Assembly (NCBI RefSeq): GCF_965200405.1
Contig: NZ_OZ241356.1
Coordinates: 868,001 to 932,000, forward strand
Source of the DNA: Glacieibacterium sp965200405
GTDB taxonomy: Bacteria > Pseudomonadota > Alphaproteobacteria > Sphingomonadales > Sphingomonadaceae
DNA: 64,000 bases
Direction: 5' to 3'
Under the pieces are notes generated by a model. The model ran no database searches, had not been told where the DNA came from, and saw nothing but the letters and a program-made list of their open reading frames with translations. Each line of letters begins with the position of its first letter. The stretch's first letter is position 1. A program made the translations under genes and the position numbers. Shown one piece after another: positions 34,937 through 46,782 of this stretch.

Positions 34937-35908
34937 TTGCCCGTGCCGCCGCATCGGCGCAGACTGGCGGCGATGTTGCTGTTCGCACTCGCCGTCGCCA
35001 TGTTGCAGGTGCCGACCGATGCCGGGAACGCTCCCACCATCCCGCCGGCCGCGCTCGACAATACCCTGGAGATCACCGGCGACGCGCTCGATGCCAAGCA
35101 GATCCGCACGCGCATGTTCATCGACGTCGACGTCAACGGCCAGGGCCCGTTCCGCTTTCTCGTCGACAGCGGCGCCGACCGTTCGGTGATCGGCACCGGC
35201 CTTGCCACCCGCCTCGCCATGACGCCCGGGCCGCGGGTCAATCTGCAGAGCATGGCCGGACCGAGCATCGCCTCGACCGCAGTCATCGACACACTGAAGA
35301 TCGGCTCCAGCGAACTGAACAACATCATCGCACCGATGCTGTCCGAAGCCTTCATCGGCGCGCAGGGCGTACTCGGCATCGACGCGCTGGCGGAGCAGCG
35401 GCTGATGCTCGATTTCGAACGGCGCCAGGTGACGATCCAGGATTCGCGCAATCCGCCGCCGCGCGAGGAGGGCGAGATCGTCGTCACCGCGCGCCGCCGC
35501 AAGGGCCAACTGATCCTGACCCAGGCAAGCACCGACGGTCGCTCGATCTATGCCGTGATCGACACCGGTTCCGAGATCACCGTCGGCAACATGGCCCTGC
35601 GCGCCCGCGCCATCCGCAGCCATCTGCCTGCCCGGCCGATCACCCTGATCAGCGTGACCGGTCAAAGCACCGTCGCCGACCTGGCGATCATGCCCGAAAT
35701 CCGCATCGGCGGAGTGATCCTGCGCAACGTGCCGGTGGCCTTTGCCGACGTGCCGCCATTCGCGCTGTTCGGCCTCGACAAGCAGCCGGCGCTGCTGCTC
35801 GGCACCGACGTGCTCGACAGCTTCCGCCGCGTCTCGCTCGACTTCCACAATCGCAAGGTGCGCTTCGTCCTGCGCCGCGGCACGCGCTTCGAGCGCAGTA
35901 TCTTGTAG
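34937..35908 (+). CDS. retropepsin-like aspartic protease, two domains, with TonB-receptor-like linker motif
   Basis: This protein of about 323 residues has a signal peptide (HRRRLAAMLLFALAVAML) and two retropepsin-type domains. The first active-site motif is FLVDSGADRSVIG near residue 77, the second AVIDTGSEITVGN near 212. Each is followed by the hydrophobic flap and ILG-type segments (GVLGIDAL and LLLGTDVLDSF). The linker between domains, around residues 178-190, reads GEIVVTARRRKGQ. This closely matches the mature N-terminal motif of sphingomonad TonB receptors (compare GDIVVTAQRR in receptor 1), which is odd for a protease. It should act in the periplasm. The start is uncertain: TTG 34937, GTG 34943 and ATG 34973 are all in frame, and the first two keep the basic end of the signal peptide. 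Confidence 0.85.
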   Translation: MPVPPHRRRLAAMLLFALAVAMLQVPTDAGNAPTIPPAALDNTLEITGDALDAKQIRTRMFIDVDVNGQGPFRFLVDSGADRSVIGTGLATRLAMTPGPRVNLQSMAGPSIASTAVIDTLKIGSSELNNIIAPMLSEAFIGAQGVLGIDALAEQRLMLDFERRQVTIQDSRNPPPREEGEIVVTARRRKGQLILTQASTDGRSIYAVIDTGSEITVGNMALRARAIRSHLPARPITLISVTGQSTVADLAIMPEIRIGGVILRNVPVAFADVPPFALFGLDKQPALLLGTDVLDSFRRVSLDFHNRKVRFVLRRGTRFERSIL

Positions 35909-35916
35909 GCGCCTGG

Positions 35917-36855
35917 CTAGACGGTCAGCCGCCGGGCCCTGATCCAGCGCGATGCCAGGAACTTCGTGCCGCGCGTGACCGGCTCACCGGCATGTCGGGA
36001 GGCCGGGTCGGCGCGGCCCGAGGCATCGGCGCTGCGAAAGGCGATGGCATCGCCCTGGCCACCGCGAATACGAAGGTCGGGTGTGATGAAATGGGTGCGC
36101 CCGCCCTCGTATTGCGTGTTGAGCCAGGTCAGCACGGTCCAGACGCGCGGGTTCGCGTCGCCGGCGAGCGCATCGGTGTGCGGGTGGAACTGCTGGCCGG
36201 GATCGTAGCGCAGGACCTGCAAGGGCTCGCCCTGGTCGACCTGCGTTCGCGTCGCGGCGGCGAACCGCCGGTTCAACGCATGCACGACCGGATCCTCGGA
36301 CACGAACGGAAAAGCTGCAGTGTCGGAGGTGCGGACCGGATCGCGGATCGACCGGCCGGTGCGCGAGTCGATGACGACCGACGGCTCGAGCAGGGGCGTC
36401 GCGATCTCCCGCAGATAGTCGCATTCCAGCGGGCTGAGCAGCGAGCGAAACAGCAGGACGGTCGGGCGCGCGCAGATCGGCTCGGGCACCGGCGGCACGG
36501 ACGGACTGCCGTCGTCCCGCAACGCCATGGCGGCGAGCACCTGTCGCATCCGCGCCGCGGCAGCATCGGTGCGGATGGCCAGATGGGCCAGCGCGGCTGG
36601 CCAGTCGGGCCGGCCACCCGCGCCATTCGCCAGCAAACAGGTGTGGACGCCAATCGCCGTCGCATCCCCGGCTTGCGCGGCTTGGTGAAAGAGTTCGCGG
36701 GCTGCCGGCAGATCGCGCGTGACGTGACGACCGGTCAGCGTCCAGATCGCCAGGGCCAGCAGCGCTCCGCCGTCACCCGACTGCCGCAGCCGCTGCACGG
36801 CCTCGGCGATGCGGCCGCTCGCGGCCAGCGCCCCCGCTTCATCGGCAAGACTCAT
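35917..36855 (-). CDS. prolyl-4-hydroxylase-like 2OG-Fe(II) oxygenase with N-terminal repeat domain
   Basis: This 312-residue protein has two parts. Residues 1-120 form helical Sel1/TPR-like repeats (for example LPAARELFHQAAQAGDATAIG), a protein-binding module. Residues about 135-312 form a 2-oxoglutarate and iron-dependent dioxygenase of the prolyl-4-hydroxylase alpha type. The iron ligands are HPHTD near residue 223 and SRHAG near 287, and GTKFLASRWIR near 296 has the 2OG-binding basic residue. It probably hydroxylates a protein or peptide side chain. There is no signal peptide. It lies downstream of TonB receptor 4 on the same strand, but a strong hairpin (36875-36906) separates the two, so it may have its own promoter or receive only readthrough. 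Confidence 0.9.
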   Translation of the reverse strand: MSLADEAGALAASGRIAEAVQRLRQSGDGGALLALAIWTLTGRHVTRDLPAARELFHQAAQAGDATAIGVHTCLLANGAGGRPDWPAALAHLAIRTDAAAARMRQVLAAMALRDDGSPSVPPVPEPICARPTVLLFRSLLSPLECDYLREIATPLLEPSVVIDSRTGRSIRDPVRTSDTAAFPFVSEDPVVHALNRRFAAATRTQVDQGEPLQVLRYDPGQQFHPHTDALAGDANPRVWTVLTWLNTQYEGGRTHFITPDLRIRGGQGDAIAFRSADASGRADPASRHAGEPVTRGTKFLASRWIRARRLTV

Positions 36856-36874
36856 GACCGGGCCGACAAAGTTA

Positions 36875-36906
36875 GGGCCGGCCGGAGACGATGCTCCGGC
36901 CGGCCC
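36875..36906 (-). terminator. strong hairpin terminator after TonB receptor 4
   Basis: A perfect 13-bp stem, GGGCCGGCCGGAG (36875-36887) with CTCCGGCCGGCCC (36894-36906) around an ACGATG loop, lies between the stop of receptor 4 (36925) and the start of the oxygenase gene (36855). Confidence 0.8.
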
Positions 36907-36924
36907 AAGGACGATGAGTGCAGA

Positions 36925-40116
<3,192 letters not shown>

Positions 40117-40307
40117 GCTACATACCCCATGGTCCAGCCGGACCAAAATGTTGACAAACCGTGCCCATCGGCTCGAAGTATCAGTGACCCTATTTGGTGG
40201 GATGCGGTGCTGGCAATGCGCTGATTTACTGCATCGGCCGAAGATCGGGCGGTGTGCTGAAATTATCACACAGGTGCACGTGTCTTAATTATTCATTACC
40301 AGACCGT

Positions 40308-40332
40308 GGTCGTAACGTAACTTGTTACGACC
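40308..40332. promoter_or_regulatory. perfect dyad in the receptor 4 upstream region
   Basis: GGTCGTAAC (40308-40316) and GTTACGACC (40324-40332) form a 9-bp inverted repeat over GTAACTT. It lies in the 259-bp gap between receptor 4 and sufE. It may be a regulator site for receptor 4 or a weak terminator for sufE; no T tract follows. Nothing else is identifiable in the gap. Confidence 0.5.
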
Positions 40333-40375
40333 TAGAATCGACTATTATTCGGCGTGGATGACGCGGCGCCGTTAC

Positions 40376-40783
40376 TCAGGCCGGGTGCGCCAGTTCGCCG
40401 ATACGGGCGATCATCGAGGCGAGGCCCTGAGTGCGGTTGGACGACAGGTGCTTGGACAGGCCCAGTGCATCGAGCCTGGCGCGGATCGCTGCCGGGTCGA
40501 TGCTGGCGGCGTCGCGGTCCTGCACCAGCAGTAGCACCAGCGCCACAAGTCCCTTGACGATCGCGGCGTCGCTGTCCGCGTCGAAGTGCAGGCGATCGCC
40601 CTGTTTCGTCGGGTACAGCCAGACCTGGCTGGCGCAACCGCGAACCCGCGTCGCGTCGGTCTTGAGCACGTCGGGCATCGCCGGCAGCGCCCGACCGAGG
40701 TCGATCAACAACCGGTAGCGGTCGTCCCACTCGTCGAGCGCCTCGAACTCGGCCTCGACATCTTCGAAATCGGCGATGGTCAT
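40376..40783 (-). CDS. sufE: SufE-family sulfur acceptor
   Basis: This 135-residue protein stimulates the cysteine desulfurase SufS and accepts persulfide sulfur for iron-sulfur cluster assembly. The family is recognised by the N-terminal DEWDDRYRLLIDLGRALP and the active cysteine in VRGCASQVWL near residue 50. The late segment GLSKHLSSNRTQGLASMIARI is also typical. The length is normal. It is a single gene, with the exported M24 peptidase gene upstream on the same strand (81-bp gap) and no suf operon nearby. It should be a cytoplasmic housekeeping protein. Confidence 0.94.
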   Translation of the reverse strand: MTIADFEDVEAEFEALDEWDDRYRLLIDLGRALPAMPDVLKTDATRVRGCASQVWLYPTKQGDRLHFDADSDAAIVKGLVALVLLLVQDRDAASIDPAAIRARLDALGLSKHLSSNRTQGLASMIARIGELAHPA

Positions 40784-40864
40784 CGCGGGCGGAGTTGGGG
40801 CAGCGCGCCGCCCCGGTCAAGACGCTGCAAGGTCGCTGCCCGTCCCGGCCGCGGAGACACCAGC

Positions 40865-42136
40865 CTAGTCGAACGGGTGATCGAGCGATCGCGGTGGCGT
40901 CGAGAACCAGCGCGGACCGGTCGCGGTCATGTGGAAGCAATCCTCCAGCCGCACGCCGAACTTGCCGGGAAGGTACAGCCCGGGCTCGTTCGAAAAGCAC
41001 ATGCCCGGCGCCAGCCGCGTCGCTTCGCCGTGGACGAGGTTGACCGGCTCGTGCCCGTCGAGCCCGATGCCGTGGCCGGTGCGATGCGACAGGCCGGGCA
41101 GGCGGTAGCCGGGGCCGAAGCCCTGCGCCGTGTAATAGCCGCGGACCGCATCGTCGATACTGCCCGCCGGAACGCCGATCCGCGCGGCTGCAAACGCCGT
41201 CTGCTGGCCTTTGGCGACGATGTCCCAGACGCGGCGCACGGCGTCGGGAGCGGTGCCGGGCACGAAGGTCCGCGACACGTCGGATTGATAGCCCTGCACC
41301 GTGCAGCCGCAGTCCATCAGAACGACTTCGCCCTCTCGCACCGCCTGCGGCTTGTTGGAGCCATGCGGATAGGCGGCGGCCTCGCCGAGCAGGATCAGCG
41401 AGAACTCTGGCACGCCGCCGAGCTTGATCGTCGCGGCGTCCATCATCGCGCCAATCTGCTCGGGCGTCATGCCCGTGCGGATGCGCGGCCAGGTCCAGCG
41501 ATAGGCGGCGATGGTGACGTCGGTCGCTGCCTGCATCAGCGCGATCTCGGGCGCCGTCTTGATCATCCGGCAGCCACGCACGATCGGGTCGGCGGAGACC
41601 AGCCGGACGCCCGGCAACAGGTGCGCCAGACCGTCGCTGGCAAAGAAGCGCACGCTTTCCTCGATGCCGACCACGGCCTTTTCAGCGCCGAACTGGCGCA
41701 GCGCGGCGGCGACCAGCGCGTGCGGGCTCTCGTCCTCCTGCCAGACGCGGACGTCGGCGGGGATGCCGAGCGTCTGTCTGACCGAGGGCTCTTCGAAGAA
41801 CGAGGTGACGATGACCGGCTGGCCACGCGCCGGAATGATCGCCAGCGTCAGCCGCTCGCTACGGAACCAGTCGATGCCGGTGAAATAGATCAGCGAGGCG
41901 CCGGGCTCGACCAGGATCGCCGCGATACCCGCCGCCTGCATCAACGACTGCGCCCGCTCCAGCCGGGCCGCCCGCTCGGCGGCCCCGATGCGCGGCACGG
42001 CGCCGGTGATGTTGCTCAGGCCCGACGTGTCGATCTCCGCGGCATCTGCCAGGCGCGGCAGCGACCCGAGCGTGGCCGCGAGCAGCGCTCCGCCGAGCAG
42101 GCGGCGACGATCAAGCGTGAAGTCGGGCAGGATCAT
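40865..42136 (-). CDS. Xaa-Pro aminopeptidase-like M24 peptidase, Tat-exported
   Basis: This 423-residue protein has a Tat signal (TLDRRRLLGGALLAATLGSLPRLADAA) and the creatinase-prolidase fold of M24. The N-terminal domain includes LVEPGASLIYFTGIDWFRSERL. The metal-binding residues of the catalytic pita-bread domain lie in VVLMDCGCTVQGYQSDVSRTF (two Asp), RTGHGIGLDGHEP (His), CFSNEPGLY (Glu) and GVRLEDCF (Glu). It should cut X-Pro dipeptides or act as a creatinase-type amidinohydrolase in the periplasm. It complements the exported prolyl oligopeptidase at 18.5 kb. It lies 81 bp upstream of sufE and is divergent from thrS. Confidence 0.92.
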   Translation of the reverse strand: MILPDFTLDRRRLLGGALLAATLGSLPRLADAAEIDTSGLSNITGAVPRIGAAERAARLERAQSLMQAAGIAAILVEPGASLIYFTGIDWFRSERLTLAIIPARGQPVIVTSFFEEPSVRQTLGIPADVRVWQEDESPHALVAAALRQFGAEKAVVGIEESVRFFASDGLAHLLPGVRLVSADPIVRGCRMIKTAPEIALMQAATDVTIAAYRWTWPRIRTGMTPEQIGAMMDAATIKLGGVPEFSLILLGEAAAYPHGSNKPQAVREGEVVLMDCGCTVQGYQSDVSRTFVPGTAPDAVRRVWDIVAKGQQTAFAAARIGVPAGSIDDAVRGYYTAQGFGPGYRLPGLSHRTGHGIGLDGHEPVNLVHGEATRLAPGMCFSNEPGLYLPGKFGVRLEDCFHMTATGPRWFSTPPRSLDHPFD

Positions 42137-42255
42137 GCGGCATCATCGGCTACCGGCCCGGGAAAGCAAGACGGAAGGCCGGGTCACGTCTGACCCTGAA
42201 GCGGACCGGGCAAAACTTGACTTGCCCGCCTGCTTTCCCGCAGGTGCGCCCGGTT

Positions 42256-44247
42256 ATGTCCGACCTCATCACCCTCACCCTTCCCGACGGCTCCATGCGC
42301 GAAGTGGCGCGCGGGACTACGCCGGCGGAGGTTGCGGCCAGCATCGGCCCGGGCCTCGCCAAGGCAGCGCTGGCGGCGCGCATCGACGGCGAGATGCGCG
42401 ACCTGTCACGCCCTATCGAAGGCGATGCGAAATTTTCGCTGGTGACGTCGAAGGACGAGGCCGACGCGCTGGAGCTGGCGCGCCACGACTATGCGCATGT
42501 GCTGGCCGAAGCGGTGCAGCACCTGTTTCCGAACACCCAGATCACCTTCGGACCGTCGACCGACGATGGCTTCTATTATGACTTCGCGCCCGCCGACCGC
42601 CCGTTCACCGACGAGGACCTGCCGCTGATCGAGGCGGAGATGCGCGCCATCATCGCCCGCAACGCGCCGCTGGTCCGCGAGGAATGGCAGCGCGACCAGC
42701 TGATCGCCTATTTCAAGGAGCACGGCGAGAGCTTCAAGGCCGAATGGGCGGCCGAGCTGCCCGAGGGCGAGGCGCTGACCATCTACCGCGCCGGCGACTG
42801 GCTCGACCTGTGCCGGGGCCCGCATATGCCGTCGACCGGCAAGCTCGACCCGCAAGCGTTCAAGCTGACCCGCGTGTCGGGAGCCTATTGGCGCGGCGAC
42901 CAGGCCAATGCGATGCTCAGCCGCATCTACGGCACCGGCTGGCTCAACAAGAAGCAGCTCGACGCGCACCTGGTACGGCTGGAGGAAGCAGCGAAGCGCG
43001 ACCACCGCCGCATCGGGCAGGACATGGACCTGTTCCACCTCCAGGCCGAGGCGCAGGGCTCGGTGTTCTGGCACCCCAAGGGCTTCGTGCTGTGGCGGGC
43101 GCTGGAGGCGTACATGCGCCGGCGCCTCGATGCCGCGGGCTATCTGGAGGTCAAGACCCCGCAGCTGATGGACGCGCGCCAGTGGGAGGCGTCGGGCCAT
43201 TGGGGCAAGTACCGCGAGAACATGTTCGTCGTGCCCGACGAGGTGCCGAACGTCGACGACGAGGGCCCGGTGCTGACCGGCGAGGGCGATTTGATGGCCT
43301 TGAAGCCGATGAATTGCCCAGCGCACGTGCTGATCTTCCGCCAGGGCATCAAGTCGTATCGCGACCTGCCGCTGCGGCTGGCTGAATTCGGCTGCTGTCA
43401 CCGCAACGAGCCGCACGGCGCGCTGCACGGCATCATGCGCGTCCGCCAGTTCACCCAGGACGACGCGCATATCTTCTGCCGCGAGGACCAGATCGTCGAG
43501 GAAGTGCGGCTGTTCTGCGAGCTGCTCGACGTGATCTACAAGGATCTTGGCTTCACCAGCTACGCGATCAAGCTGGCGCTGCGCCCCGACAAGCGCTTCG
43601 GCACCGACGAGATGTGGGACCGCGCCGAGGGCGACCTGCGCGAGGCGGTGTTCCTCGCCGGTCGACAGGGCCCTGAATATGGCTGGGAGGAGCTGCCGGG
43701 CGAAGGCGCTTTCTATTCGCCCAAGCTCGAGTTCCACCTGACCGATGCGATCGGGCGGACCTGGCAGTGCGGCACGATCCAGCTCGACTATGTCCTGCCC
43801 GAGCGCCTCGACGCGTCGTATGTCGGCGAGGACGGCGCGCGACACCGGCCGGTGATGCTCCACCGCGCCATTCTCGGGACGTTCGAGCGCTTCATCGGCA
43901 TCCTGATCGAGCATCACGCCGGGCGCTTCCCGCTGTGGCTGGCGCCGGTGCAGGCGGTCGTCGCGACGATCGTCTCCGACGCCGACGAATATGCGGAGGA
44001 AGTCGCCGCGCTGCTGACCCGGGCCGGCCTGCGCACCGAGACCGACCAGCGTAACGAGAAAATCAACTACAAGGTCCGCGAGCACAGCCTGGCCAAGGTG
44101 CCGTACCTGCTGGTGCTGGGTCGCCGCGAGGCCGAGGAGCGCACCGTGGCGCTGCGCCCGCTCGGCGGCGGCGAACAGGTCGTGCTGCCGCTGGCCGATG
44201 TCGTGGCGCGTCTTGCAAGCGAGGCGCGCGCCCCCGATCTGGTCTAG
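42256..44247 (+). CDS. thrS: threonyl-tRNA synthetase
   Basis: This 663-residue class II synthetase charges tRNA-Thr. The N-terminal TGS domain is MSDLITLTLPDGSMREVARG, followed by the editing domain with HDYAHVLAEAVQHLFPNTQ (a variant of HxxxH) and CRGPHMPSTGKL. The catalytic core has MNCPAHVLIF, RLAEFGCCHRNEPHGALHGIMRVRQF (motif 2) and the late GRRPVMLHRAILGTFERF-like motif 3 (as RHRPVMLHRAILGTFERFIGIL). The C-terminal anticodon-binding domain follows. The ATG at 42256 matches the usual start of the family; the longer frame from 42217 is not needed. The UVR-motif gene starts directly after the stop. Confidence 0.98.
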   Translation: MSDLITLTLPDGSMREVARGTTPAEVAASIGPGLAKAALAARIDGEMRDLSRPIEGDAKFSLVTSKDEADALELARHDYAHVLAEAVQHLFPNTQITFGPSTDDGFYYDFAPADRPFTDEDLPLIEAEMRAIIARNAPLVREEWQRDQLIAYFKEHGESFKAEWAAELPEGEALTIYRAGDWLDLCRGPHMPSTGKLDPQAFKLTRVSGAYWRGDQANAMLSRIYGTGWLNKKQLDAHLVRLEEAAKRDHRRIGQDMDLFHLQAEAQGSVFWHPKGFVLWRALEAYMRRRLDAAGYLEVKTPQLMDARQWEASGHWGKYRENMFVVPDEVPNVDDEGPVLTGEGDLMALKPMNCPAHVLIFRQGIKSYRDLPLRLAEFGCCHRNEPHGALHGIMRVRQFTQDDAHIFCREDQIVEEVRLFCELLDVIYKDLGFTSYAIKLALRPDKRFGTDEMWDRAEGDLREAVFLAGRQGPEYGWEELPGEGAFYSPKLEFHLTDAIGRTWQCGTIQLDYVLPERLDASYVGEDGARHRPVMLHRAILGTFERFIGILIEHHAGRFPLWLAPVQAVVATIVSDADEYAEEVAALLTRAGLRTETDQRNEKINYKVREHSLAKVPYLLVLGRREAEERTVALRPLGGGEQVVLPLADVVARLASEARAPDLV

Positions 44248-44511
44248 ATGGCGACGGTACGCGAGAACCTCGAAAACCAGATGCGCGCGGCGGCAGCGGC
44301 GAACGACTTCGAATATGCCGCGCGCCTCCGAGACGAGCTGAAGGCGCTGCTGCAGGCGGATGCTGCACGCGAGGCCGGGGAACTGCACCGCCAGCAGCCC
44401 GGCGCCATGGGGCTGGGCACGAGCCAGCAACGGATGACCCCGCCGGAGGGTTGGGTGCGCCCGAAGAAGCCGGATCCGATGACCAAAGGCCGCGGCCGGG
44501 GTCAGAAGTAG
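44248..44511 (+). CDS. small UVR-motif protein
   Basis: This 87-residue protein starts on the base after the thrS stop, so it is very likely co-transcribed and co-translated. Residues 4-36 (RENLENQMRAAAAANDFEYAARLRDELKAL) form the UVR motif found in UvrB, UvrC and McsA-like proteins, a helical hairpin for protein-protein contact. The C-terminus is Pro-, Gly- and Arg-rich (GRGRGQK). It has no nuclease or helicase domain, so it is not a UvrB or UvrC by itself. It may be an adaptor in repair or proteolysis. Similar short proteins occur in alphaproteobacteria, but their function is not established. Confidence 0.8.
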   Translation: MATVRENLENQMRAAAAANDFEYAARLRDELKALLQADAAREAGELHRQQPGAMGLGTSQQRMTPPEGWVRPKKPDPMTKGRGRGQK

Positions 44512-44518
44512 CGCCAGT

Positions 44519-44639
44519 CGTCATCCCGGCGCATGCCGGGACCCATTCAGCGATCATCCGCGGCTGCGGTCGTGTTCGACGCAAGGTGTCTTACTTCGAA
44601 CAGCTTGGCGAATGGGTCCCGGCATGCGCCGGGATGACG
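44519..44639. repeat. REP-like inverted repeat, perfect 30-bp arms
   Basis: Left arm 44519-44548 and right arm 44610-44639 are exact reverse complements over 30 bp, starting CGTCATCCCGGCGC and ending in CCCATTC before the loop. Each arm also contains its own shorter palindrome (CCGGCGCATGCCGG). The 61-bp loop carries no gene. A related element lies at 47578-47692 and a compact form at 57817-57844. Confidence 0.85.
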
Positions 44640-44643
44640 TTGC

Positions 44644-46680
44644 TTAGATCAGGCGGTTGATGCCGCCGCCGTCGAGCACCTGCCGGACCTTGACCGCCAG
44701 CGAGTGCACCCCGAACGGCTTGGGCAGGAACGCGACATTGGCGTCGAGCGTGCCATTATGGACCACGGCATTGCGCGTGTAGCCGGTCGTGTACAGCACC
44801 TTCAGCCCGGGCCGCCGCGACACCGCCTCGTCGGCAAGTTCGCGCCCGGTCATGCCCGGCATGACGATATCGGTGAACAGCAGGTCGATACGCGGCTGGT
44901 CCTCGAGCGCCAGCAGGGCCGCCGCGCCGTCGCTGGCATGGACGACGGTATAGCCTAGGTCGCGCAGGGCATCGACGGTGATCAGGCGCACCCGCTCCTC
45001 GTCTTCGGCCACCAGGACCACCTCGCCCTCGATGGCGCGCGGCATCTCGCCCGAGAAGCCGTCGTCGTTGCGGATTTCGGCATCGGGGCCGAACCAGCGC
45101 GGCAGGTACAGCTTGACCGTCGTGCCCTTGCCGGCTTCCGAGTAGATCTTGACGTGCCCGCCCGACTGTTTGACGAAACCATAGACCTGGCTCAGCCCGA
45201 GGCCGGTGCCCTTGCCGACGGTCTTGGTGGTGAAGAACGGATCGAAGGCCCGGGCGACGACTTCGGCCGGCATGCCGCCGCCGGTATCGGTGACGCAGAC
45301 CGCGACATACTGGCCCGGCGCCACGCCCGCATGTTCCGCCGCATAGGCGTCGTCGAGGTGCGAGTTGGCGGTCTCGATGGTCAGCCTGCCCTTGCCCTCC
45401 ATCGCGTCGCGCGCATTGACCGCCAGGTTGACGATGGCGTTCTCGAGCTCGCCCGAATCCGCATAGGTCCGCCATAGTCCGCCCGCGAGAACGGTCTCGA
45501 TGGCGATCGCCTCGCCCAGCGTGCGGCGCAGCAGTTCCGAGATATGGCCGACGAACTTGTTGGCATCCAGCGGCTGTGGGGCCAGCGCCTGCTGCCGCGA
45601 GAACGCCAGCAGCCGCGCCGTCAGCGCCGCAGCGCGCTTGGCACCGTCCATGGCATTGTCGAGATATTTGGTCACCCGCTCGTCGGTGCTTTTCAGGCGC
45701 CGCGTCACCAGGTCCAGGCTGCCGATGATGATCGCCAGCATGTTGTTGAAATCATGCGCGATGCCGCCGGTAAGCTGGCCCACCGATTCAAGCTTCTGGA
45801 GCTGGCGAACCTGCTCCTCGGCAGCGCGCGAGCGGACGATCTCCTCCTTCAGCGCGGCGTGTGAAGCAGCGATCTCGCGGGTCCGCACCGCGACCGCGGC
45901 CTCCAGCGCATCACGGGCGCGCTCCAGGATCTGTGCATCGGCCAGTGCCTGCCGAGCCCGGGCGCCGCTGCGCAGGGCGATATAGCCGGCGAGCAACATG
46001 ATCAGCATCAGCATGCTGCCGGCAATCGACAAGGCGCGGGTCGCTGCACCGGCACGGAGATCGGCGCGACTGACCTCGGCGCGGCGACCGCGCAGCAGGC
46101 CCTGCTCCTCGGCGACGATCTGCCCGACCAGTTCGCGGCTGGCACCAACGGTGTTTTCGCCGGCGCCCTCGCGCAATCGCTCCGAGAGTTCGGCCCAGCG
46201 ACCGGCCCGCCCGTTGAGTACCGCTTCCCGCATCCGGTCGACCTGGTCGCCGACCATCTTGTCGAGCAGGGCAAGCCGCCTGACCTGCTCGGGATTGTCG
46301 CGCGTCAGCGTCCGCAGCCGGGCGAGCAGCGGCTCCACCTTGCCGGCCGCCGCGTCGAACGGCGCGACGAAGGTCGCATCGCGGCTCAGCATATAGCCGC
46401 GCAGGGTGCGCTGTGCATCGAACACCGCCGACAGCATCCGCTCGGCGGTCAGCATCACGTCATAGGTGTGGCTCTGCCAGGCGATGGCGCGGTCGCGCTC
46501 CGCATTGGCCTCCTGGTTGGCCCGGTACAGCGAGCCGAACAACAGCATCAGACCGACCGCCCCGGCCAGGAACACCAGCCAGATCCAGGCCGGAACGTTC
46601 CTTCGCGAAAGCGCAGCGGGCGGCTTTGCATCCGAGCCGCCGGGCGCTGTATTCTCGTCGGCAAGCTGTTCAACTGACAC
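44644..46680 (-). CDS. hybrid sensor histidine kinase with CHASE3 domain and receiver
   Basis: This 678-residue protein has two membrane helices (residues about 36-58 and 230-255) flanking a CHASE3-type sensor domain with the LRGYMLSRDATF motif. A coiled coil (about 265-300) leads to HisKA, with the phospho-accepting His309 in GGIAHDFNNML. The HATPase domain has NLAVNARDAM, VTDTGGGMP, FFTTKTVGKGTGLGLSQVYGF and GTTVKLYLP. The receiver has Asp604 in FTDIVMPG and Lys in FLPKPF. It is an orphan: no response regulator adjoins it. The GTG start at 46680 is chosen because AAGGA lies seven bases upstream. The longer frame would overlap the divergent crotonase promoter. Confidence 0.93.
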   Translation of the reverse strand: MSVEQLADENTAPGGSDAKPPAALSRRNVPAWIWLVFLAGAVGLMLLFGSLYRANQEANAERDRAIAWQSHTYDVMLTAERMLSAVFDAQRTLRGYMLSRDATFVAPFDAAAGKVEPLLARLRTLTRDNPEQVRRLALLDKMVGDQVDRMREAVLNGRAGRWAELSERLREGAGENTVGASRELVGQIVAEEQGLLRGRRAEVSRADLRAGAATRALSIAGSMLMLIMLLAGYIALRSGARARQALADAQILERARDALEAAVAVRTREIAASHAALKEEIVRSRAAEEQVRQLQKLESVGQLTGGIAHDFNNMLAIIIGSLDLVTRRLKSTDERVTKYLDNAMDGAKRAAALTARLLAFSRQQALAPQPLDANKFVGHISELLRRTLGEAIAIETVLAGGLWRTYADSGELENAIVNLAVNARDAMEGKGRLTIETANSHLDDAYAAEHAGVAPGQYVAVCVTDTGGGMPAEVVARAFDPFFTTKTVGKGTGLGLSQVYGFVKQSGGHVKIYSEAGKGTTVKLYLPRWFGPDAEIRNDDGFSGEMPRAIEGEVVLVAEDEERVRLITVDALRDLGYTVVHASDGAAALLALEDQPRIDLLFTDIVMPGMTGRELADEAVSRRPGLKVLYTTGYTRNAVVHNGTLDANVAFLPKPFGVHSLAVKVRQVLDGGGINRLI

Positions 46681-46782
46681 GCATCGATCCTTATTGCCCG
46701 CGGGCAAGGCTGGCAATATCCGGCTTTGACGCGCTGGCGGCGGAGCGTCACAACACCGCGAGGCAGTCAAACGGAGGTCAGC

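Noticed and set aside
44248..44511. Fragment of UvrB or UvrC
   Set aside because: Only the UVR helix pair is present and the gene has its own start and stop next to thrS, so it is a small stand-alone protein rather than a remnant.
44512..44643. CRISPR-like or riboswitch structure in the thrS-kinase gap
   Set aside because: The repeat is a single inverted pair with unrelated loop, repeated elsewhere in intergenic gaps, and has no regular spacers.
46627..46635. Further operator half-site TGCATCCGA in the histidine kinase gene
   Set aside because: Only the left half is present and it lies inside coding sequence.
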